In this document: positions 18,473-28,082 of the stretch, in pieces
How positions within the stretch are numbered: the stretch's first letter is position 1
Layout: each line of letters begins with the position of its first letter
Assembly: GCA_963734685.1 (NCBI GenBank)
Contig: CAVTIC010000001.1
Coordinates: 1,178,001-1,242,000, forward strand
Reading direction: 5' to 3'
DNA: 64,000 nt
Source of the DNA: JAOUEA01 sp963734685
GTDB taxonomy: Bacteria > Actinomycetota > UBA4738 > HRBIN12
Made by a program: the position numbers and the translations under genes
The notes under the pieces: generated by a model
What the model was told of the DNA's origin: nothing
The model's input: the letters and a program-made list of their open reading frames with translations, nothing else
Database searches by the model: none

Positions 18473-19656
18473 TGCGGCTCCCCGGTGGTCTCGTCGGGCA
18501 GGGGCAGTGACATGCCGGCAGGCATCTCGGCGGTCGTCGTCTGATCGCCGTGGGTGGCGTCGGCGACGCGATCGGCCTCGGGTGGACCGGCGTCGGTCGT
18601 CAGCTCCTCGGGCCTCGTCGTGGCCAGGGCTCCGTCGGGCCAGGGGGCGTACAGGCACCGGGCTGCGTGGCCCTCGCCGAGGAGCACCAACGCCGGCATG
18701 TCGGTGGCGCATCGTTCCTCGCGCATGTGACAGCGCGGTTCGAACCGGCATGCCGGCGGAAGATCGGCGGGATCGGGTGGCACGCCCTGGATCGGTGGAG
18801 CGAGCGTGCGAGGCCCACCGACCGCCGGGAATGCACCCAGCAGGCGATGGGTGTACGGGTGCTGTGGCGCACCGTACATCTCGTGGATCGCGCCGATCTC
18901 GGCGATCTGCCCCCCGTACATGATCGCGACCCGGTCGCACGTCTCGGCCAGCACCGAGAGGTCATGGGTGATCAGGATCATCGCCAGCCCGAAGTCCTTG
19001 CGGAGCGATTCGAGCAGTTCCAGGATCTGGGCCTGCATCATCACGTCGAGTGCGGTCGTCGGCTCGTCGCCGATGATCAGCTCGGGGCCGCAGGCGAGCG
19101 CGAGCGCGATCATCACGCGCTGTCGCATGCCGCCGGAGAACTCGTGCGGGTACTGGGTCGCTCGGTTCGGGCTGATGCCGACGTACTCGAACAGCTCTTG
19201 GATGCGCGCCTGCACGCCGGCGCCATCGATGTCGGGGTCGTGCAGCCGCAACGCTTCCTCGATCTGCTTCGAGACCCGCATCACCGGGTCGAGCGCGTTC
19301 ATCGCGCCCTGGAAGACGATCGAGATGTTCCTCCATCGAAGGTCGCGGAAGCCTCGGTCGGTGCGCCGGTCGATGTGCATCACGCCGCGATCGGAGTTGA
19401 GGGTGATCGAGCCGGCGGCGAGGTACAGGTTGGTCGGCAACAGACCGAGGAGCGCGAGCGCCGTCGTCGTCTTGCCGCACCCCGACTCACCCGCGAGGCC
19501 GAGCGTCTCTCCACGCTTGAGCGTGAACGTCACGTCGTCGACGAGGCGGACCTCTTCTCCGCTCGAGTCGCGGTACGCCACGGCGAGCCCTTCGACCTCG
19601 AGCAAGGCGTCGGTCTGCACGGCCGGGGGCGCAGGCTGCTCGTCCGTCATCGACAC
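18469..19656 (-). CDS. oligopeptide-type ABC transporter ATP-binding protein (DppD/OppD)
   Basis: Second ATPase of the importer, 395 residues. Walker A is GESGCGKTT, signature EFSGGMRQRV, Walker B LIIGDEPTTALDVMM and H-loop LITHDLSVLAE. The C-terminal segment FRCRFEPRCHMREERC-like (CRFEPRCHMREERC) is the usual Dpp Cys cluster. The GTG at 19656 sits 7 bases after GGAGG; ATG 19650 is also possible. The final 70 residues after the Cys cluster are a Pro/Ala/Asp-rich tail with no homology I recognise, longer than in standard DppD. It follows DppC by 4 bases. Confidence 0.92.
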   Translation of the reverse strand: MSMTDEQPAPPAVQTDALLEVEGLAVAYRDSSGEEVRLVDDVTFTLKRGETLGLAGESGCGKTTTALALLGLLPTNLYLAAGSITLNSDRGVMHIDRRTDRGFRDLRWRNISIVFQGAMNALDPVMRVSKQIEEALRLHDPDIDGAGVQARIQELFEYVGISPNRATQYPHEFSGGMRQRVMIALALACGPELIIGDEPTTALDVMMQAQILELLESLRKDFGLAMILITHDLSVLAETCDRVAIMYGGQIAEIGAIHEMYGAPQHPYTHRLLGAFPAVGGPRTLAPPIQGVPPDPADLPPACRFEPRCHMREERCATDMPALVLLGEGHAARCLYAPWPDGALATTRPEELTTDAGPPEADRVADATHGDQTTTAEMPAGMSLPLPDETTGEPQ

Positions 19657-19660
19657 GCGA

Positions 19661-20620
19661 TCACCTCCGCTCCCGGAGCTTCGGGTTGACCATCTCTTCG
19701 ATCGAGTACCCGACCATCGTGAACGCGATCACCACGAGCACGATGCACACGCCGGGCGGGATGAAGAACCACCAGGCACCCAGCGACATCGCGCCCGAGG
19801 CGTTCGCGGCATTCAGCATCTGTCCCCACGACGCTCGGTTCGGGTCGCCGAGGCCCAGGAACGACAGCGTCGACTCGGTGAGGATCGCGATCGCGATGAT
19901 CAGCACGGTGTTCGCGAAGATCAGCGGGAGCACGTTGGGGAGGATCTGCCGGCGGATGATCCACGGCGTCGACGCCCCCAGCGCCCTCGCCCGCTCCACG
20001 AACATGCGCTGCTTCACCGTGAGGACCTGGCTCCGCACGATGCGCGATGTGCCCGCCCAGCCCGTGAGGCCGATCACCAGGATCAGCACCAGCACCCGCC
20101 CGAGCGGGAGCGAGTCGGCCGTCTCTCCGAGGAGCGTGGCCAGCACGATCGCGAGCGGGAGGAACGGGATCACCAGGAACCAGTCGTCGATCGCCGTCAG
20201 GATGCGTTCGGTCCAGCCCCCGAAGTACCCGGCGCTGATGCCGATCATCGCTCCGATCACGGCGGAGACGAGCGCCGCGGCGAACCCCACGACCATCGAG
20301 ATGCGCGTGCCGAGGATCAACAGCGACAGCACGTCGCGCCCGTTGTCGTCGGTGCCCAGCCAGTGCTCGGTCGAGGGCGGCGCCAGGATCTGGTCGGAGA
20401 AGGAGCTCGAGGCGTAGGGGTCCTGCGGCGCGATCCAGGGTCCGATGATCGCGATCAGGGTGAAGAACGCGAGGATGGAGAGGCCGAGCACCCCGGAGCG
20501 CGACCGCACGAGCAGCTTGAAGGAGCGCGACGCCGAGGAGGAGAGACGCCCGAACACGCCCTTCGAGCCCGCCAGGATCGCGGTCGTCTGCGACGTCGTG
20601 GGGTGCCGATCGGTCGCCAT
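19661..20620 (-). CDS. oligopeptide-type ABC transporter permease (DppC)
   Basis: Inner-membrane permease of 319 residues with the DppC layout: a cytoplasmic N-terminus, first helix (VLGLSILAFFTLIAIIGPWIAP), the conserved extracytoplasmic APPSTEHWLGTDDNGRDVLS, then five helices. The ABC-coupling EAA loop is readable as VERARALGASTPWIIRRQILPN. The C-terminus has STLSFLGLGDPNRASWGQML, the DppC hallmark. It starts one base after the DppB stop. Confidence 0.93.
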   Translation of the reverse strand: MATDRHPTTSQTTAILAGSKGVFGRLSSSASRSFKLLVRSRSGVLGLSILAFFTLIAIIGPWIAPQDPYASSSFSDQILAPPSTEHWLGTDDNGRDVLSLLILGTRISMVVGFAAALVSAVIGAMIGISAGYFGGWTERILTAIDDWFLVIPFLPLAIVLATLLGETADSLPLGRVLVLILVIGLTGWAGTSRIVRSQVLTVKQRMFVERARALGASTPWIIRRQILPNVLPLIFANTVLIIAIAILTESTLSFLGLGDPNRASWGQMLNAANASGAMSLGAWWFFIPPGVCIVLVVIAFTMVGYSIEEMVNPKLRERR

Positions 20621-20621
20621 C

Positions 20622-21582
20622 TCAGCTCACCCGAACCCTCGGGTCGAGGTAGGCGAGCAACAGGTCGGCGAACAGGTTCGCGAGGATCACCGCCAGCGAC
20701 GTGAACAGGAAGATGCCCTGCAACATCGGCAGGTCCTTGCCGTCGATCGCCTCCACCGTGAGCTGTCCGATGCCGGGCCAGGAGAACAGGGCCTCGATCG
20801 TGATCGCGCCCGAGACCACGAAGCCGAGGTTCAGCGAGATCAGGGTCACGACGGGCAACAGGGCGTTGCGCACCGCGTGGTCGCGGAGCACGCGATGGCG
20901 CGGGAGCCCGATCGCCCGCGCGGTCGTGACGAAGTCCTCGTTCAGCACGTCGGTGAGCGCCGAGCGCATGATCACGACGTACTGGCCGAGCAGGCCGAGC
21001 GTCAGCACGATGATCGGCAGCGCGGCGTGCTGCAGCACGTTCCAGGCATAGCTCGCGCCGGAGAGGTCCGCGCCGGGGTCGGTCTTGAGACCGGTCGGGA
21101 ACGCTCCGATCGTCACGGCGAACAGCCATATCAGCACCATGCCCGAGCCAGAACTCCGGCATGGAGTACAGGACCAGCGATCCCTGGGTGATCGCCGTGT
21201 CGGTGCTCCGTCCCCGCCGGGACGCCGCGACCACGCCCATCCACGAGCCGATCAGCGCCGAGAGGATCGTCGCGGACCCCACGAGCAGCAACGTGTTCGG
21301 CATCGCCTCGGCGATCTCGGTGAGCACCGGCCGCCCGCTCGCGTAGCTCACGTCGAGGTCGCCCGAGACTGTGTTCACCGCGTAGATGCGGAACTGCGTG
21401 AACAGGTCCGCGTTGAGGCCGCGCTCCTCGATCAACGCCTGCGCCTGCTCCTCGGTGTAGCGGGGATTGCGCCGGAGATCCTTCGCGGGGTCGCTCGCGA
21501 TGCGGAACAGGAAGAAGTTGAAGACGAGCACGAACACGAGGGTGCCGAACGCGAGGCCCCCCTTGACGAGGACCAGCCTCAC
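20622..21582 (-). CDS. oligopeptide-type ABC transporter permease (DppB; frameshifted)
   Basis: Partner permease of DppC, about 319 residues when one base is removed. GTG 21582 overlaps the binding-protein stop (GTGA) and gives VRLVLVKGGLAFGTLVFV. The first frame continues through NPRYTEEQAQALIEERGLN and SDTAITQGSLVLYSMPEFW-like text (TQGSLVLYSMPEFWLG). At about 21141 CTCGGGCATG should be CTCGGCATG, after which MVLIWLFAVTIG, the EAA-loop VTTARAIGLPRHRVLRDHAV and the C-terminal helices follow. An extra G in a GG run explains everything; the organism's gene is probably intact. Confidence 0.9.
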
Positions 21583-23473
21583 GAGCGCGGGCTCCCGGCG
21601 TCGACGAGCTCGCGTGCCGGGGACTCGGCGGTCTCCAGGGGCCCCGATTCCTCGCGCCGGCGGCGCCAACGGGAGGCGCCGAACGCAGCGGCCACCCCGG
21701 CGGCCAGCGCCGCCAGCACGATCGGTGCTCCGGAGTAGTCGTTGGACGCCGCCTGACCCGGCTCCAGGATCTGCAGCTGCAGCCACGACGTCGAGAAGGG
21801 GAATCCGTTCGGCTCCGGCGACGGAACGTAGCCGGTCCACGTGTCGGTGCGGGTCACCTGCACCGTGGCGTCGTGCACGAGGATGATGTACGGCGAGTCT
21901 CGCAGCACGATGCGCTCGGCCTGATGCATCAGATCCACACGCTCGTCGAAGTCGAGCGTGCGGAGCGCCTCGGCGGGCAGCGGGTCGTACTCGTCGGGGT
22001 TGCAGTAGAACGTGTCGGACCAGTACCCGCCGCAGAGCGTGACCTCGAAGTTGAAGTCCGGGCTCGGCAGGTCACCGCCCCAGCCCCAGAGGAACGCATC
22101 GTAGTCGGGCTCGTACTTCGACTTGTCCTCCGGGCTCACGGCGTAGTTGCGGTCGTACAGCGCGTCGGACGTGATGATCGACAGGTCGATCTGGATGCCG
22201 ACGTCGCGGGCCCAGGCCTGGATGCGCCGTGCGGCGTTCTGGTCCTCCTGCACCTCGCTCCGCACCAGCAGCTCGAACTGGGCCTGAACGCCGTCCTTCG
22301 TGCAGATGCCGTCCGTCGGACACGCCCACCCACCTTCGGCGAGCACCTGCCGCGCGCGGTTCGGGTCGAACGTGTAGCCGATGTCGGGGTCGCCCTCGTA
22401 GCTCTGGTAGTACCGCTTGTAGAAGGGCGAGATGAACCCGTTCCCCGGAGTCGCCTGACCGCTGAAGACCGTATCGACCAGGTCTTGACGATCGATCGCC
22501 CAGGCGAGCGCCTGCCTGATCGCGAGGTCCTGCACCACCTCGTGATTCACGCCTTCCGACGGTCCGGAGCACGTGTTCGCCGGGTCGCCGCCGCCGGGCG
22601 GACACATGTTGAACGCGATCGAGCTGAACCCGGTGAGGGGATCGACCAGGCCTGCAGCGACGGATCGTCCTCGATCTGGCTCACCCACTTCGCGTCGCCG
22701 GCGATGATCGCGTCGAGCTGGTTGAGCTCGATGTCGCGGAGCTGGCCCTCCTTGTCGCCGTACTTGATCATGAGGATCCGCTCGATCTGTCCCTCGCGCC
22801 CCCAGAAGTGCGGGTTCGGCTCGAGGATCGTGGTGCCTTTCGGGTCGTACTCCGTGATCATGAACGGGCCCGTGCCCACCATCGGACAACACGGCGCGAA
22901 GCTCGAGATGTCCTCGATCGGGACCTTTCCCCACACGTGCTCGGGCAACACGGGTGTGTAGGCGGACAGGACGCGCGCGTCGGGCTGTTTGAGCGTGTAG
23001 CGGACCGTGAGGTCGTCGATCTTCTCCATCGACTTCATGTTCGTGACGTAGCCCGCGAGCACGTTCTGCTTCGCTTCCTTGTAGGCGTTGTAGGTGAAGA
23101 CGACGTCGTCGGCGTCGAACGGCTCGCCGTCGTTCCACTGCACCCCCTCGCGAAGGTGGAACGTGTAGACCAGTCCGTCGTCGGAGATCTCGTGGCTCGT
23201 GACGAGGGAGTTCTCGAGGTCCGGGCCCGCGTCGGACAACCGCCAGTTGTACGGGAACGTGTCGTAGACCTCGGTGAAGATGAAGTAGGTGGAGGTGAGT
23301 TGCGCCTTGAATGGATTCAGCTGGGCATCGAACTTCTGGTCGTAGCCCATGCGCCAGTCCTTCGAGCGCTCTCCGCCGCCGTCGCTGCCGTCGCCATCGG
23401 CCCCGGTCGCGCCCACGAGGGCCAGCACGGCGAGCAACGGCACCACCAGCGTGCCAATCCGTCGGTTCGACAC
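21579..23473 (-). CDS. family 5 (peptide/nickel-type) extracellular binding protein with C-terminal membrane anchor (frameshifted)
   Basis: Ligand-binding subunit of the importer, about 631 residues. GTG 23473 opens a signal peptide (TLVVPLLAVLALVGATGADG) that has no lipobox Cys. SBP_bac_5 landmarks are YTFHLREGVQWNDGEPFDADDVVFTYN, YTPVLPEHVWG, MVGTGPFMITEY and, in the second half, IRQALAWAIDRQDLVDTVFSG. A missing C in the CCCC run near 22643-22646 splits WSIP from LTGFSSIAFNM; restoring it joins the two halves. After the binding domain comes one transmembrane helix (PIVLAALAAGVAAAFGA) and a basic cytoplasmic tail (SRWRRRREE), so the protein is tethered at its C-terminus instead of by lipid. 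The ligand is unknown. Confidence 0.9.
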
Positions 23474-23573
23474 GTCGCCCCCTCGGTCGGTGACCAGGAT
23501 GCTAGCCGGGAGGGCTCGCAGCGGTAAAGCCGGATGTGGCGCAAGGGGTGTGGTTGTCTTCCTTCCCGGGGGT

Positions 23574-23633
23574 GACTGGGCAGGGACCTCACGAACTCCT
23601 CGCAGGCGCCACTACGGAGGTCCCTGCCCAGTC
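23574..23633 (+). repeat. dispersed palindromic element, copy B
   Basis: Perfect 17-bp arms GACTGGGCAGGGACCTC and GAGGTCCCTGCCCAGTC around a 26-base loop, followed by the family tail GCCGCGGCGGAAG. It lies about 100 bases upstream of the importer operon, and its right half forms the last codons and stop of the neighbouring SRPBCC gene. Confidence 0.92.
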
Positions 23634-24310
23634 GCCGCGGCGGAAGGCCCCGCTCCCGCCCTCCGAGCTTCCACCCGCTGCTTGAGGCCTCTGAGGTGGC
23701 TCCGGGCCATCACGAAGTCGGTCCAGAGGAACGCCCGATATGCGAGCGCAAGCCCGGCGGGGCCTACCGCACCTCGCGTCCGCAGTTGCACCCGCACGTC
23801 GTCGCCGCCGACGTCGTCCACAGCCCAGGTCCACACCCAGTTCAGCCGGGCGCCGGGCGGCCACGGCGGCAGGTGAGTGCGCGATCGCAGTACGAGCAGG
23901 TGTGGCGCGTCCATGCGCTCGACGACGAAGTAGCAGCCACTCTCGGGGGGTCCGTCGGGCACGTGGTCGCCGACCTGCAGCTCCTGGAGCTCGGGCAGGA
24001 TCTCGGTCGCGCTCGGCGCGTTCGCCGGGAAGAGCAGCCGGTCGACCCATCGGTACGTGTACCAGCCCGCCCGGTGCCATCCGGTTTGCAGGAGCCACGG
24101 CCAGACCTCGTCGCTCCGACCACGGATCGTGATCGCGTGGTCGGTGGCGAACGACGGATCGTCGACGAGATCGTCGCTCGGCAGGTGCCGCCGACGCTCC
24201 TCGGGCGTGCTGCCCCACGTGGCGCCGAGGTAGGTGGCGGCCGCGTAGGCGCCCAGCGCCGCTGCCGCGCCCAGCCCCGCCGCGACGGTGCGGCTCGACC
24301 TCCTCGTCAT
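23612..24310 (-). CDS. membrane-anchored SRPBCC-like protein
   Basis: Protein of 232 residues. The ATG at 24310 begins MTRRSSRTVAAGLG and one N-terminal helix (AAAALGAYAAATYLG). The body, with ATDHAITIRGRSDEVWPWLLQTG, GWYTYRWVDRLLFP, LQVGDHVPDGPPESGCYFVV and LLVLRSRTHLPPW, matches SRPBCC (START-like hydrophobic ligand-binding) proteins often annotated simply by that fold. The last residues (SAAATGQGPP) and the TAG stop are supplied by palindromic element B, so the original C-terminus was probably different. It is divergent from the catabolic operon across 173 bases that must hold both promoters. Confidence 0.75.
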   Translation of the reverse strand: MTRRSSRTVAAGLGAAAALGAYAAATYLGATWGSTPEERRRHLPSDDLVDDPSFATDHAITIRGRSDEVWPWLLQTGWHRAGWYTYRWVDRLLFPANAPSATEILPELQELQVGDHVPDGPPESGCYFVVERMDAPHLLVLRSRTHLPPWPPGARLNWVWTWAVDDVGGDDVRVQLRTRGAVGPAGLALAYRAFLWTDFVMARSHLRGLKQRVEARRAGAGPSAAATGQGPP

Positions 24311-24483
24311 CGACAGCCCCTGGATCGGCAACCTAGCCGGAACCCCAGGATCGGGCTCCACGGCCTCAGCGTGGCGGAACCGCGTCGAGCGACGTGCGCG
24401 GATCGGCCCGCCCTGCACGGGACCCTCGGACCTTCGGGGAGTCGGTAAGCTGCCCATCCAGGCGATCGGGGAGCGCGGCGCCC

Positions 24484-25338
24484 TTGGATTACATGGTTCC
24501 GGACGATCTCGACGCAGCGATCGACATGAAGGCGGCCGGCCTTCGGGTGCTTGCCGGTGGCACCGACGTCTACCCGTCCCACGTCGGACGTCCGCTCGCA
24601 GCGGTCGTGGACATCACCGGCCTGTCCGCGCTGCGGGGCATCGTCGAGACCGACGACGGATTCCGGATCGGCGCGCTCACCCGATGGGCCGACATCGTCG
24701 CTTCCCCGCTGCCACCGAGGTTCGACGGTCTCCGTGCGGCTGCCCGCGAGGTCGGGTCGGTGCAGGTGCAGCACTCGGGCACCGTCGGAGGCAACCTCTG
24801 CAACGCGTCGCCGGCCGCCGATGGCGTGCCGCCGCTCCTGACGCTCGACGCCTCGGTGGAGCTCACGGGCTCGAGCGGCACCCGCGTACTGCTGCTCGAG
24901 GAGTTCCTCACCGGCTACCGGCAGACCGCGCTTCGACCCGACGAGCTTCTGACCGCCGTGCTCGTACCCCGCGGAGGCCACGACGCGCGGTCGGCGTTCC
25001 TCAAGCTCGGGCTCCGACGGTACCTCGTGATCTCGATCGTGATGGTCGCGACCGTGATCGAGGTCGGGACTGACAGTCGGATCGGGCGGGCGAGCGTCGC
25101 CGTCGGGGCCTGCTCCCCGGTCGCGCAGCGGCTACCGGCTCTGGAAGGCGACCTCGTGGGCGTCGCCGCGAGCGACGATCTCGGCGCGGTGGCCACCCCT
25201 GAGCACCTGTCGGCGCTGCAGCCGATCGACGACGTCCGCGGCGGCGCTGCCTACCGGATGGGCGCCGCATTGACGCTCGTCCGCAGAGCCCTGACGGGCT
25301 GCGGAGGGCGCCGTGTGATCCCCGGGATCGGCTCATGA
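24484..25338 (+). CDS. xanthine-dehydrogenase-family FAD-binding subunit
   Basis: Medium (FAD) subunit of a molybdenum hydroxylase, 284 residues; it passes electrons from the iron-sulfur domain to the acceptor. The conserved FAD-binding loops are VLAGGTDVYP (near residue 20) and HSGTVGGNLCNASPAADGVPP (about 100-120). I start it at TTG 24484, ten bases after GGGGAG, because the family N-terminus (x-DYMVPDDLDAAI) begins exactly there; ATG 24493 is the alternative. Its stop overlaps the next gene as ATGA, so it is the first gene of the catabolic operon. Confidence 0.88.
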   Translation: MDYMVPDDLDAAIDMKAAGLRVLAGGTDVYPSHVGRPLAAVVDITGLSALRGIVETDDGFRIGALTRWADIVASPLPPRFDGLRAAAREVGSVQVQHSGTVGGNLCNASPAADGVPPLLTLDASVELTGSSGTRVLLLEEFLTGYRQTALRPDELLTAVLVPRGGHDARSAFLKLGLRRYLVISIVMVATVIEVGTDSRIGRASVAVGACSPVAQRLPALEGDLVGVAASDDLGAVATPEHLSALQPIDDVRGGAAYRMGAALTLVRRALTGCGGRRVIPGIGS

Positions 25339-28082
25339 CCACGGTCGCCTTCGACGTCAACGGCTCCCGGGTCGAGGCGACGCGCTCGGCTCGTCGCCTC
25401 AGCGACGTCCTGCGGGACGACCTCGGGCTGACCGCCACGAAGGTGGGCTGCGACGCGGGCGATTGCGGCGCCTGCACCGTGCTTCTCGACGGCGAGCCCG
25501 TGAGCGCCTGCATGGTGCCGGTCGGCCGGCTCGTCGGGCGCAGGGTGCAGACGCTGGAAGGGCTCGACGCCTCGGGCGACATCGCAGGGCTGCAGCGGTC
25601 GTTCCTGCAACACGGTGCGGCCCAGTGCGGCATCTGCACGCCCGGCATGCTGGTCTCGGCCGCCGCCCTCCTGCGCGAGCGCCCCGCGCCGTCGGAGCAA
25701 CAGGTGATGGATGCCCTCGGCGGCGTGCTCTGCCGGTGCACGGGTTACCGGAAGATCGTGGCCGCCGTGATGGGGGCCACCATCGCGATCGCCGAGCCCG
25801 AGGATCCGCCGCCGCCGGTCGGCAAGGCAGTCGGGCGGCGGGTGCCGCGCGTCGACGGGCTCGCGAAGGTCGACGGCACCGACGTGTTCGGCGCCGACGA
25901 GGCGCCCGACGGAGTGCTGACGATCCGTGTGGTGCGGTCCCCGTTCCACCGGGCCGCCTTCCGATTCGGCGATCTCGAGGGCTACGCCGCCGAGATGCCC
26001 GGCGTGGTCGCGGTGTTCACCTCGGCCGACGTCCCCGGTCGCAACCGGTTCGGCGTGATCCCCTCCACGGCGGACCAGCCGGTCTTCGCGGAGACCGAGG
26101 CCCGGTTCCGGGGGGAAGCGGTCGCCATGGTCGTCGGAGAGTCGGCGGCGATGGATGCGCTCGACCTCGACGGGTTCCCGGTGAGCTGGCAGGAGCTATC
26201 GCCGGTCATGATGCCCGAGGATGCGCGGGCAGCCGGTCCACCCGCGATCCACGCCGGGCGCGACGGGAACGTGTTGATCCGCGGCAACGTCGAGCGCGGC
26301 GACCTCGGGCGAGCGGCCGCAGCGACCGAGGTGGAGGTCGCCGGCGAGTTCACGACCGGGTTCATCGAGCACGCCTACATCGAGCCCGAGGCGGGCTTCG
26401 CGCGGCGCGTCGGCGACCGCGTCGAGGTGCAGGTGACCACGCAGTCCCCGCACATGGACCGGGTCGAGCTCGAGGCGATCCTCGGGCTGCCCGACGGCGC
26501 GGTCCGCATCACGCCGACGGCGGTCGGCGGCGGCTTCGGCAGCAAACTCGACCTCTCGGTGCAGCCGTATCTCGCGCTGGCCGCGTGGTCGCTGGGTCGG
26601 CCGGTGCGACTCACGTACACGCGGCCGGAGTCGATGGCGTCGACGACGAAGCGGCACCCCTCGGTCATGCGCGTGCGTATCGGCGCCACGCGCGACGGCC
26701 GTCTGACCTCGATGGACTTCAGTGGGGAGTTCAACACGGGTGCGTACGCCTCCTGGGGCCCGACCGTTGCGAACCGGGTGCCCGTGCACGCCGGTGGGCC
26801 CTACGTGTACGACGCCTACCGCGCCCGAACCGTCGCGGTGCACACGAACTGCCCGCCGTCGGGCGCGTTCCGCGGGTTCGGCGTCCCCCAATCCACGATC
26901 GCCCAGGAGTGCCTATTCGATGAGCTGGCCGACGCGGCCGGCATCGACCGGCTCGAGTTCCGGCTCCGGAACGCGCTCGCGGCGGGTGAGCCGACGGTGA
27001 CCGGGCAGGTCTTCGAGGGTGGGATCGGCTACCGCGACTGCCTCGATGCGCTGCGGCCCCATTGGGAACGTGCCCGAGAGGAAGCCGCCCTTGCGAACGA
27101 GGGTGGGCAGCCCCCACGCCCGCGCGGTGTCGGGCTCGCGGGCATGTGGTACGGCTGCGGGAACACTGCCCTGCCGAATCCGTCGACGATCAAGGTAGGG
27201 CTGCGTCGCGACGGTCGCGTCGTGCTGTTCCAGGGGGCGGTCGACATGGGGCAGGGCGCGAACACCGTGATGACCCAGATCTGCGCCGACGCGGTCGGCG
27301 TCGAGATGTCGGCGGTCGTGACGCTCGGCGCCGACACCGACACGACACCCGATGCCGGCAAGAGCTCCGCCTCTCGCCAGACGTTCGTCTCCGGGAACGC
27401 GACCTACCGGGCCGGCACGGCACTGCGCGCCCGTCTGCTGCGTCTCGCCGGGGCGGCGGACGATGCGCATCTGGAGCTCGACGGCTCGCGGCTGCTCGCG
27501 CACGATCGCGGGGAGACGCGATCGGTCGACCTCGCCGAGCTCGAGGCCGAGCACGACGATCTGGTGGTGGTGAGCACCGCCACCTACGACCCGCCCACCA
27601 CGCCGCTCGACGAGCACGGACAGGGCGAGCCGTACGCGCAGTTCGGGTTCGGAGCCCATCTCGTGGAGGCGGAGGTCGATCTCGAGTTGGGCACGGTGCG
27701 GCTGCGCCGGATCACCGCCGCCCACGACGTGGGCCGCGCGGTCAACCCGACCCTGATCGAGGGCCAGATCGAGGGCGGTGTCGCCCAAGGCATCGGCATG
27801 GCGTTGATGGAGGAGTATGTGCCCGGTCGCAGCGAGAACCTGCACGACTACCTGATCCCCACGATCGGCGACGTGCCCGAGGTCCTCAGCATCCTCGTCG
27901 AATCGGGCGACCCCGCCGGCCCGTACGGCGCGAAGGGCATCGGTGAGCATTCCCTGATCCCGACGGCGCCGGCGATCCTCAACGCGATCCGCGACGCCGT
28001 GGGCGCCGGGGTGAGATCGATCCCCGCGACGCCCGAGCGGGTACTCGCTGCGATGCGGTCGAGGGCGGAGGTGATCCGATGA
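25335..28082 (+). CDS. fused [2Fe-2S]/molybdopterin xanthine-dehydrogenase-family hydroxylase
   Basis: Catalytic subunit of 915 residues combining two parts that are often separate. Residues 1-160 are the iron-sulfur domain: C39, C44, C47 and C59 ligate the plant-type cluster, and C98, C101, C133 and C135 (CGICTPG, CRCTGY) the second. Residues 165-915 are the molybdenum-cofactor domain, with GGGFGSKLDLS, GAFRGFGVPQS and near the C-terminus YGAKGIGEHSLIP, whose Glu is the general base of this family. Such enzymes hydroxylate N-heteroaromatic carbon with water. Because the next gene is a 6-hydroxynicotinate reductase homologue, nicotinate C6 is the favoured site, but a related pyridine or purine cannot be excluded. 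Confidence 0.9.
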   Translation: MTTVAFDVNGSRVEATRSARRLSDVLRDDLGLTATKVGCDAGDCGACTVLLDGEPVSACMVPVGRLVGRRVQTLEGLDASGDIAGLQRSFLQHGAAQCGICTPGMLVSAAALLRERPAPSEQQVMDALGGVLCRCTGYRKIVAAVMGATIAIAEPEDPPPPVGKAVGRRVPRVDGLAKVDGTDVFGADEAPDGVLTIRVVRSPFHRAAFRFGDLEGYAAEMPGVVAVFTSADVPGRNRFGVIPSTADQPVFAETEARFRGEAVAMVVGESAAMDALDLDGFPVSWQELSPVMMPEDARAAGPPAIHAGRDGNVLIRGNVERGDLGRAAAATEVEVAGEFTTGFIEHAYIEPEAGFARRVGDRVEVQVTTQSPHMDRVELEAILGLPDGAVRITPTAVGGGFGSKLDLSVQPYLALAAWSLGRPVRLTYTRPESMASTTKRHPSVMRVRIGATRDGRLTSMDFSGEFNTGAYASWGPTVANRVPVHAGGPYVYDAYRARTVAVHTNCPPSGAFRGFGVPQSTIAQECLFDELADAAGIDRLEFRLRNALAAGEPTVTGQVFEGGIGYRDCLDALRPHWERAREEAALANEGGQPPRPRGVGLAGMWYGCGNTALPNPSTIKVGLRRDGRVVLFQGAVDMGQGANTVMTQICADAVGVEMSAVVTLGADTDTTPDAGKSSASRQTFVSGNATYRAGTALRARLLRLAGAADDAHLELDGSRLLAHDRGETRSVDLAELEAEHDDLVVVSTATYDPPTTPLDEHGQGEPYAQFGFGAHLVEAEVDLELGTVRLRRITAAHDVGRAVNPTLIEGQIEGGVAQGIGMALMEEYVPGRSENLHDYLIPTIGDVPEVLSILVESGDPAGPYGAKGIGEHSLIPTAPAILNAIRDAVGAGVRSIPATPERVLAAMRSRAEVIR

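Noticed and set aside
18806..20704. 632-codon plus-strand frame across the importer operon
   Set aside because: It lies antisense to intact DppC and DppD genes and translates into low-complexity Arg/His/Asp-rich sequence without motifs.
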